Source of the DNA: a candidate division CSSED10-310 bacterium
GTDB taxonomy: Bacteria > CSSED10-310 > JAFGJC01
Reading direction: 5' to 3'
Assembly (NCBI GenBank): GCA_016929305.1
Contig: JAFGJC010000022.1
Location: 1 to 5,100, forward strand
Length of the DNA: 5,100 bases
In this document: positions 1 through 5,100 of the stretch, in pieces
Layout of the letters: every line of letters starts with the position of its first letter
How positions within the stretch are numbered: the stretch's first letter is position 1
The notes under the pieces: generated by a model
The model's database searches: none
Told to the model about the DNA's origin: nothing
What the model saw: the letters and a program-made list of their open reading frames with translations, nothing else
Program-made: the position numbers and the translations under genes

Positions 1-501
1 AGCGGCGTGCAAACCCCAGGCAAATTGGATGGCAATGTCGATGATTTGGGGAAGCTGTTTAATCTTTTTCTGTTTAATCCACTGTTTTAAAGACCCTCCA
101 TTGATATATTCGGCAAAAATCGCAAGCCTGTCCTCCACCGTTCGGAAAAAATAACAGGCGTTTAGATTTGGATGTGCCGGTAAATCCATCCATGTCCGCA
201 GTTCCCTGATAAAGGCGCGTTGTTTCTCATCATTATCCAGGTTTCCCGTCAGAAGTGTTTTAACGGCGCAATAGATTTTTCCTTGAGTGATATGCCGTTC
301 AACAAGATAGACACATCCCATACCGCCCTGTCCAAGAATATCCACAATTTTGTAATGTCCAAGTAACAATTTACCCGGGATCCATGGAGACACGTTTTCG
401 TTTTCACCGATGCGCGCTGTTTCGGTTTCAACAAGATCTTGCAGTTCGTATTTCTCAAAAGGATCAAAAGATGAATCGCTTTTTGATCCGTTTCCTTTCA
501 T
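1..501 (-). CDS. Hanks-type serine/threonine protein kinase, N-terminal part (3' end beyond window edge)
   Basis: Reading the minus strand from the ATG at 501-499 gives 167 uninterrupted codons to the window edge. About 45 polar, acidic residues come first, followed by a kinase N-lobe. The glycine-rich loop is GQGGMGCVY at residues 57-65, the ATP-anchoring lysine is K81 in CAVK, and the likely alpha-C salt-bridge glutamate is E100 in FIREL. HPN lies at 110-112, the hinge EYINGGSL at 130-137 region, and GLHAA at 163-167 is where the helix leading to the HRD catalytic loop begins. The HRD, DFG and any C-terminal domains are therefore outside the window, and catalytic competence cannot be judged. 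The family phosphorylates Ser/Thr on partner proteins using ATP. The pattern of AVK, then HPN, then a FAEY-GGSL hinge resembles, from memory, large bacterial kinases that often carry C-terminal repeats such as TPRs; that is inference. The start is supported by GGAGGAG nine bases upstream. The gene is divergent from lhr. Confidence 0.93.
   Translation of the reverse strand, partial: MKGNGSKSDSSFDPFEKYELQDLVETETARIGENENVSPWIPGKLLLGHYKIVDILGQGGMGCVYLVERHITQGKIYCAVKTLLTGNLDNDEKQRAFIRELRTWMDLPAHPNLNACYFFRTVEDRLAIFAEYINGGSLKQWIKQKKIKQLPQIIDIAIQFAWGLHAA
461..489 (-). promoter_or_regulatory. Perfect 9-bp stem-loop in kinase codons 5-14
   Basis: GGATCAAAA at 461-469 and TTTTGATCC at 481-489 are exact reverse complements around an 11-nt loop. 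In the kinase mRNA the stem starts 12 nt after the start codon. Such a hairpin could slow early elongation or mask nothing at all, because the Shine-Dalgarno sequence lies outside it. The arms encode parts of GSKSDSSFDPF, a low-complexity polar stretch, so the palindrome may be a codon coincidence. The structure is directly visible; a regulatory role is inference. Confidence 0.3.
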
Positions 502-510
502 GTTTCGTCA

Positions 511-517
511 CTCCTCC
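511..517 (-). promoter_or_regulatory. Ribosome binding site of the kinase gene
   Basis: The minus strand reads GGAGGAG, a near-ideal Shine-Dalgarno sequence, with nine bases between it and the ATG at 501-499. It fixes the start of the kinase gene, which is otherwise incomplete in this window. Confidence 0.85.
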
Positions 518-529
518 ACGGCGTAAACA

Positions 530-558
530 AGTATACCTTCCAAGGTGAAGAAAGGCAT
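530..558 (-). promoter_or_regulatory. Candidate sigma-70-type promoter of the kinase gene
   Basis: On the minus strand TATACT (535-530) matches five of six bases of the -10 consensus. At a 17-bp spacing the -35 position holds ATGCCT (558-553), a poor match. Transcription would start near 523 and give a leader of roughly 22 nt that contains the GGAGGAG ribosome site. A small dyad, ACCTT-CC-AAGGT at 535-546, touches the -10 element within the spacer. A weak -35 with an adjacent dyad is compatible with activator or repressor control, but the assignment rests on the -10 alone. Confidence 0.35.
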
Positions 559-569
559 CCTGTTTTTCA

Positions 570-637
570 AATATCTCATGTTTGCAATTAACCTTAAAAT
601 AAAGAGCTTTTCATCAATTACGGTATTGTGAGATATT
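570..637. repeat. Perfect 9-bp inverted repeat in the divergent intergenic region
   Basis: AATATCTCA at 570-578 and TGAGATATT at 629-637 are exact reverse complements, 59 bp centre to centre. They sit near the middle of the 180-bp spacer between the kinase and lhr start codons. Paired sites in opposite orientation fit a regulator that binds at two positions, possibly by looping, and the right half overlaps the likely promoter area of lhr. The arms are AT-rich and the separation is wide, so chance is a real alternative. Confidence 0.3.
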
Positions 638-646
638 CTTTAAGAT
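608..646 (+). promoter_or_regulatory. Weak candidate promoter region for lhr
   Basis: Two poor promoter readings are possible. One has TTTTCA (608-613) and GATATT (632-637) with an 18-bp spacer, each matching four of six consensus bases. The other uses TAAGAT (641-646) as the -10 with no recognisable -35. Either would give a leader of about 30-40 nt before the lhr start. The true promoter may use another sigma factor or an activator. Apart from the elements listed separately, nothing else was recognised between 502 and 681. Confidence 0.15.
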
Positions 647-666
647 AAAATTGCCGAGATGCGAAC

Positions 667-673
667 AGGCAGG
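667..673 (+). promoter_or_regulatory. Ribosome binding site of lhr
   Basis: The sequence AGGCAGG lies just upstream of two in-frame starts. Its last AGG is eight bases from the ATG at 682, which favours that codon. The GTG at 676 would have only two bases after the same AGG, or six after the first, weaker AGG. This is a modest site compared with the one before the kinase. Confidence 0.5.
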
Positions 674-681
674 TAGTGACC

Positions 682-3600
682 ATGACAATTAAACGACAGA
701 TATCATCGGTGTTTCACCATCGGATTATCGAATGGTTTTCAACAAGATATGGCGAACCGACGGATATTCAGCAGAAGGCATGGGATCGAATATCAAAAGG
801 AGATCATGTGTTAATGTCTGCAGCTACCGGCAGCGGGAAAACACTTGCGGCGTTTCTTTGGGCTTTAAATGCCTTGATTTCGGAAATCTGGCCATCCGGA
901 GTGACTTCTGTGCTTTATATTTCGCCGTTGAAGGCTTTGAACAATGATATTCAGAGGAATCTTTTTAAACCGCTGAACGAAATACGGCAGATTTTCGAAT
1001 CGCATAATGAAAGTTTTCCCATTGTGAATATATTAACCCGTAGCGGGGATACACCACCTTCACATCGGCGGAGAATGCTTAAAACACCGCCGGAAATCGT
1101 GATAACAACGCCAGAAAGCTTGAATTTGCTCTTAAGCTCACAGAGTGGCCGAAAAATTCTCCATACCGTCAGAACCGTTATTCTTGATGAGATCCATGAT
1201 GTCGTTCGTTCCAAACGGGGTGTGTACCTGATGTCAGCTGTCGAAAATCTCGTACTGCTTGCTGGCGAATTCCAGCGCATTGCGCTTTCAGCCACAATAA
1301 ATCCTATGGAAACAGTTGCGAAATATGTCGGCGGTTATCGGCTTTCCGGCAGTGATCTCGTGCCTGAGTATTCCGCACGAACAGTAATTGTTCTTCAATC
1401 CTCGATTGCCAAACCGATGGACATCACCATTGAAACACCATTGGTTGCCGATATTGACACCCGTTCCGTTTGGGATGCCATCGCTAAACAATTAAAAGAC
1501 AGGCTCCAGCGGAACCGTTCGACCGTAATATTTACAAACAGCCGTCGATTATGCGAACGCATCACTAACCTTGTAAACGAAGATGAAGAATTTCCTCTGG
1601 CATATTCTCACCATGGCGCATTATCCAAAGAACTCAGATTGGAGGTTGAAAGACAACTCAAAGATGGCAGATTGAAGGCGATTGTGGCAACAAACACATT
1701 AGAACTCGGCATAGATATCGGTCATCTTGATGAAGTTGTCATGATCCAGTCACCTCCATCCGTGTCTTCCGCCATTCAAAGGATAGGCCGGGCAGGGCAT
1801 CGAGTGGGCAGCACTAGTCGAGGGTGTTTCATGTCAACACATCTTATGGATACAATAACATCTGTTGTTTTAAGAGATGCTGTTTTAAAAGGTGATACAG
1901 AGACGGTTTCTTCTCCCGGCGCGCCCTTGGATGTTCTATCCCAGATAATCATCAGTTTATATGGACAACAGGTTTGGAATATCGATGCACTCTTCAATCA
2001 GATAAAAACTTGCTTTTCATTTCATGAATTAGAGAGAGAACATTTTGACGGTGTTATTGAAATGCTTGCCGGCCGGTACGATTCCACACGAATCAGGGAA
2101 CTTCAATCTCAGGTGTTCTTGGATCGGATCGACAACACGATAAAAACGAAGCCGGGAACAGTGAAACGATATTATATCTCCGGAGGTGTTATTCCCGATC
2201 GGGGATACTATCGTTTAAGACATAAAGAAACATTGGCGCTTGTCGGTGATCTGGATGAAGAATTCGTTTGGGAGGCATTTCCGGGAAAAACCTTTTCATT
2301 TGGCTCACAGCTTTGGCAAATTAAAAAAATCACTCATAATGATGTCCTTGCGCTGCCGGTAGCCCGGGAAACATCATCCATACCTTTCTGGCGCGGCGAG
2401 GGGATGGACAGGGATTTTCATCTCTCCATGCGAATCTCTGAATTTCTGGAAGATCTGGATAAAAAAACTGAGAATCCTGATGATGCTGAAGCCTGGCTTC
2501 TCTCGAAAAAAACTGATTCGGCTGCCGCGAAATTCATCATTGAAGCCTGCGCATCCCAAAAGAGATTCACCCGTACAAGTTTACCTCATCGGCACCATGT
2601 TCTGGTCGAATGGGTGGATTCAGGACCTCAGTCTGCTCCCGGAAATCAGATGCTAATCCATACTTTTTGGGGTGGTAAAGTGAACAAACCGTACGCGCTG
2701 GCACTCCGCGCAGCATGGGAAAAGATTCACGGTTACTCTATAGAAGTTTTTCCTTCCAATGATGTCATCTCTGTACTGCTTCCGGAAAAAATCGATACGA
2801 ATGATCTGATCACACTGGTGACTCCGAGCAACGTTATGGATCTGTTACATGATTCTCTGGGAAACACCGGGATTTTTGGTGCAAGATTCAGAGAAAGCGC
2901 AGGTATCGCGCTGCTCCTGGCAAAACGTAAATTTGGCGAACGAACACCACTGTGGATGACGCGTCTGCGATCTCAAAAACTGTTCTCAGTTGTACAACAA
3001 TATCATTCATTTCCCATTCTTATTGAAACGTGGCGAACTTGTCTACAGGACGATTTCGATATGGCAGGGCTTTCTATCGTTTTGGATGAATTGATTTCCG
3101 GGATAATTCAGATTACCGAATGCCGGACAGCAACGCCGAGTCCGTTTGGCAAATCCATTGCCTGGCGTCAGATAAATCAATATATGTATTCGGGAGATGA
3201 ACCATCGCGATATTATTCGTCAGCAGTTTCCCGGGATGTCATCCATGATCTGGTTGCTGCAGATCGTGTTCGTTTGCCGATTCCCAAAGATGTTGTCAAC
3301 AACTTCCAGAGCAAAAAGCACCGTAACTATCCCGGCTATTCACCATCTGATCCTGAAGAATTACTGGATTGGATAAAAGACCGCCTGTTGATACCGTTTG
3401 ATGAAATGAAGGTGCTGTGTGAATCCATACGACGTGATCATCAGAGTGATCCTGATGAATGGCTTCATCAACTCGAAGGGAAAATAGCGTGGAGTCAATC
3501 CAATGGGCCAGATTCTTACTATTGGTTTGCTCGGGAAATAACTGACAAGATCGATATTCTGCGTGAGAGCAAAGCCGATTACGAGGAATCGCAGATGGAA

Positions 3601-5088
3601 TTTCTGATGGAATGGCTTCGATTTTATGGTCCGATAACCGCAGATGATATTAAAAAAACGCTTGGGATTCCTGAAGATCGTCTCCTTCCGATGCTTCAAT
3701 CGCTTGTCGATTCCCGTCATATTGTATCCGGAAACCTGGTGAAGGATTCCGACAGAGAGTTTGTATGTGATATCGAAAATTACGAGATTTTATTACGAAT
3801 AATCAGAGCAAGGCGGCGTCCACTGACGGAACCGTTACCCGTTGATAAACTCCAACTGCTTCTTGCAATGAAACATGGATTGACAGAACCGTCATCATCA
3901 GAGACTCAAATTGAAAATACTATGGATCAGTTGGAAGGATATAGAGCTCCGGCTGATTTCTGGGAAACGGAGATTCTGCCGGCAAGGATTGCAGGCTACT
4001 GTTCATCGATGTTGGATGTTTTCATGCAGCACAGCGGATTAATGTGGCTTGGAAATGCGCCACAGAATATTTTGTTTTATTTCCCTTCCAATCTGGATTT
4101 GTTTTTTGAACTTTCAGGGGAGCAGGATATTTCATCTGATGAATCGAATATTTTGCATCGCATAATGCCCGATCCTGAGGCTCGATATTCGTTTGTAAAT
4201 CTTGTTCAGCGATCAGGGGTGACACCGAGTGATCTGCTAAAGATTCTTATGCGAAAAATCTGGGAAGGTCTGATCACATGCGATTCATTTGACGTGATAC
4301 GCAAAGCGGTTTTAACCAAATTCAAGATGCCAGATCTGGAAAGAATGAATTTTTCAAGAAGTGGCCGACATAGAAGATTCGGCGTTAACTCAGGTTTTCA
4401 TAGGTGGCGGGAGACAATGCCCTATTCAGGTAATTGGATGCGTGTGCCGCTGCCTCATGGGATAGACAATTTTATTGAACATGAAGAATTAAAAAAGGAT
4501 CGCGTTCGAGTAATCCTCAACAGGTATGGTATCGTCAATAAAGAACAGCTTCAATTTGAAGACAGGCTTTTGGGATGGAAAATGCTTATTCGGACCCTGC
4601 AGTCAATGGAACTGTCGGGGGAGATCACCACAGGCTATTTCTTTAAAGGCATTTCAGGTCCGCAGTTTATTTCTCATATCGATGTTAAACGGTTTCAGCA
4701 ATCCCTTCCCGAAACATCTGTGTATTGGATGAATGCTGCTGATCCTGTTTCTATTTGCGGGCGGTGCAAAAACGCTTTTGGAGGAAAGCTTCCCAAGCGG
4801 TTTCAGGGAAATTATGTTGTTTTCAGGGGTTCAGAGTTGTTAGCTGTTTATGAAAAACAAGGTTCCATCATGCGGTTTTATATCAACTCGGAAAGTCCTG
4901 AATTCGAGCGTTGTTTGGAACCTCTTCATCACATGCTTACGCGGCAATTCAAGCCATTATCGATGATAAAAGTACGTGTCATTAATGGTGAGCCAGCCGT
5001 GAGAAGTTCGTACGTGAAAAGTTTAAAAAAAATGTTCGATGTGTCGGTGGATCCAAGAGAAATTGTGTTGACACATCGTTTCCAATGA
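682..5088 (+). CDS. lhr: Long-form Lhr family ATP-dependent DNA helicase (SF2, DEAD/DEAH box)
   Basis: The protein has about 1468 residues from ATG 682; GTG 676 would add two (numbers below count from GTG). The upstream in-frame stop is at 646-648. RecA domain 1 shows PTDIQQKAW (28-36), Walker A AATGSGKT (49-56), SPLKALNND (83-91), RSGDTP (122-127), TTPESL (144-149), Walker B DEIH (171-174) and LSAT (204-207). RecA domain 2 shows VIFTNSRR (284-291), HHGALSKE (312-319), TNTLELGIDIG (339-349) and QRIGRAGH (368-375). Then come the Lhr winged helix with PLDVLSQ (417-423), a beta-barrel with DLDEEFV and FWRGEG (525-576), and a DEAD/H-associated region with GGKVN, FGARFRE and TPLW (666-760). The C-terminal part has winged-helix-like modules near 983-1021, 1179-1212 and 1283-1334, plus WETEILPARIAGY (1096-1108) and a terminal INGEPA motif (1436-1441). 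Characterised Lhr proteins are ATP-driven 3'-5' single-stranded-DNA translocases that unwind RNA:DNA or DNA duplexes in DNA repair; E. coli Lhr has about 1538 residues. All helicase motifs are intact, with no frameshift. Cytoplasmic; no signal peptide or membrane segment seen. Confidence 0.96.
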   Translation: MTIKRQISSVFHHRIIEWFSTRYGEPTDIQQKAWDRISKGDHVLMSAATGSGKTLAAFLWALNALISEIWPSGVTSVLYISPLKALNNDIQRNLFKPLNEIRQIFESHNESFPIVNILTRSGDTPPSHRRRMLKTPPEIVITTPESLNLLLSSQSGRKILHTVRTVILDEIHDVVRSKRGVYLMSAVENLVLLAGEFQRIALSATINPMETVAKYVGGYRLSGSDLVPEYSARTVIVLQSSIAKPMDITIETPLVADIDTRSVWDAIAKQLKDRLQRNRSTVIFTNSRRLCERITNLVNEDEEFPLAYSHHGALSKELRLEVERQLKDGRLKAIVATNTLELGIDIGHLDEVVMIQSPPSVSSAIQRIGRAGHRVGSTSRGCFMSTHLMDTITSVVLRDAVLKGDTETVSSPGAPLDVLSQIIISLYGQQVWNIDALFNQIKTCFSFHELEREHFDGVIEMLAGRYDSTRIRELQSQVFLDRIDNTIKTKPGTVKRYYISGGVIPDRGYYRLRHKETLALVGDLDEEFVWEAFPGKTFSFGSQLWQIKKITHNDVLALPVARETSSIPFWRGEGMDRDFHLSMRISEFLEDLDKKTENPDDAEAWLLSKKTDSAAAKFIIEACASQKRFTRTSLPHRHHVLVEWVDSGPQSAPGNQMLIHTFWGGKVNKPYALALRAAWEKIHGYSIEVFPSNDVISVLLPEKIDTNDLITLVTPSNVMDLLHDSLGNTGIFGARFRESAGIALLLAKRKFGERTPLWMTRLRSQKLFSVVQQYHSFPILIETWRTCLQDDFDMAGLSIVLDELISGIIQITECRTATPSPFGKSIAWRQINQYMYSGDEPSRYYSSAVSRDVIHDLVAADRVRLPIPKDVVNNFQSKKHRNYPGYSPSDPEELLDWIKDRLLIPFDEMKVLCESIRRDHQSDPDEWLHQLEGKIAWSQSNGPDSYYWFAREITDKIDILRESKADYEESQMEFLMEWLRFYGPITADDIKKTLGIPEDRLLPMLQSLVDSRHIVSGNLVKDSDREFVCDIENYEILLRIIRARRRPLTEPLPVDKLQLLLAMKHGLTEPSSSETQIENTMDQLEGYRAPADFWETEILPARIAGYCSSMLDVFMQHSGLMWLGNAPQNILFYFPSNLDLFFELSGEQDISSDESNILHRIMPDPEARYSFVNLVQRSGVTPSDLLKILMRKIWEGLITCDSFDVIRKAVLTKFKMPDLERMNFSRSGRHRRFGVNSGFHRWRETMPYSGNWMRVPLPHGIDNFIEHEELKKDRVRVILNRYGIVNKEQLQFEDRLLGWKMLIRTLQSMELSGEITTGYFFKGISGPQFISHIDVKRFQQSLPETSVYWMNAADPVSICGRCKNAFGGKLPKRFQGNYVVFRGSELLAVYEKQGSIMRFYINSESPEFERCLEPLHHMLTRQFKPLSMIKVRVINGEPAVRSSYVKSLKKMFDVSVDPREIVLTHRFQ

Positions 5089-5100
5089 TCAGAATGGAAA

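Noticed and set aside
249..467. Minus-strand 72-codon open frame
   Set aside because: It lies in another frame of the kinase gene, has no recognisable motif, and the overlapping frame carries clear kinase signatures.
594..649. Direct repeat TTAAAATAAA / TTAAGATAAA (9 of 10 identical)
   Set aside because: Both copies are very AT-rich and short, so the match is easily due to base composition.
676..681. GTG start two codons upstream of the ATG of lhr
   Set aside because: It is in frame and cannot be excluded, but its spacing to AGGCAGG is poorer and GTG is the weaker start; the protein changes by only two residues.
951..1295. Minus-strand 114-codon open frame inside lhr
   Set aside because: It is antisense to RecA domain 1, where the plus-strand frame encodes TTPESL and DEIH; no ribosome site or family resemblance was seen.
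3361..3720. Minus-strand 119-codon open frame inside lhr
   Set aside because: It is antisense to the C-terminal part of Lhr, and the composition looks like a shadow frame, with no recognisable domain.
682..5088. Lhr as a phage-defence helicase component
   Set aside because: The domain order and motifs match housekeeping-type long Lhr, and no defence partner such as a methylase, nuclease or phospholipase-D protein is visible in the window.

Overview
The window holds two divergently transcribed protein genes separated by about 180 bp. The left 501 bp, on the minus strand, encode the first 167 residues of a Hanks-type (eukaryotic-like) serine/threonine protein kinase that runs off the left edge. 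The right 4.4 kb, on the plus strand, is one intact gene for a long-form Lhr superfamily 2 helicase of about 1468 residues. Only 12 bp follow its stop codon. No RNA gene, CRISPR array, insertion sequence or recognisable terminator was seen.

The sequence looks bacterial: compact coding, a strong Shine-Dalgarno sequence before the kinase, and a moderate GC content (roughly mid-40s percent by spot counts). Lhr proteins of this length and large Hanks-type kinases are both found in many environmental bacterial lineages, such as Desulfobacterota, Planctomycetota-related groups and candidate phyla. The sequence alone does not fix the phylum.

Layout: 1-501 (-) is the kinase N-terminus, with glycine-rich loop, catalytic lysine, alpha-C glutamate and hinge; a 9-bp perfect stem-loop sits in codons 5-14. 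Positions 502-681 are the divergent regulatory region, with the kinase ribosome binding site, a TATACT -10 candidate beside a small dyad, and a 9-bp perfect inverted repeat. Positions 682-5088 (+) are lhr, with all SF2 motifs, the winged-helix and beta-barrel parts of the Lhr core, the DEAD/H-associated domain, and a C-terminal part containing three recognisable winged-helix-like modules.

The helicase is expected to act in DNA repair. The kinase is expected to be a cytoplasmic or membrane-linked signalling protein whose output domains lie outside the window. Nothing in the sequence proves that they work together; the divergent arrangement and shared intergenic region are the only link. I did not find convincing evidence of a new system here. 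The most useful points are the edge-truncated kinase, the structured intergenic region, and the family variant represented by the Lhr C-terminal domain.
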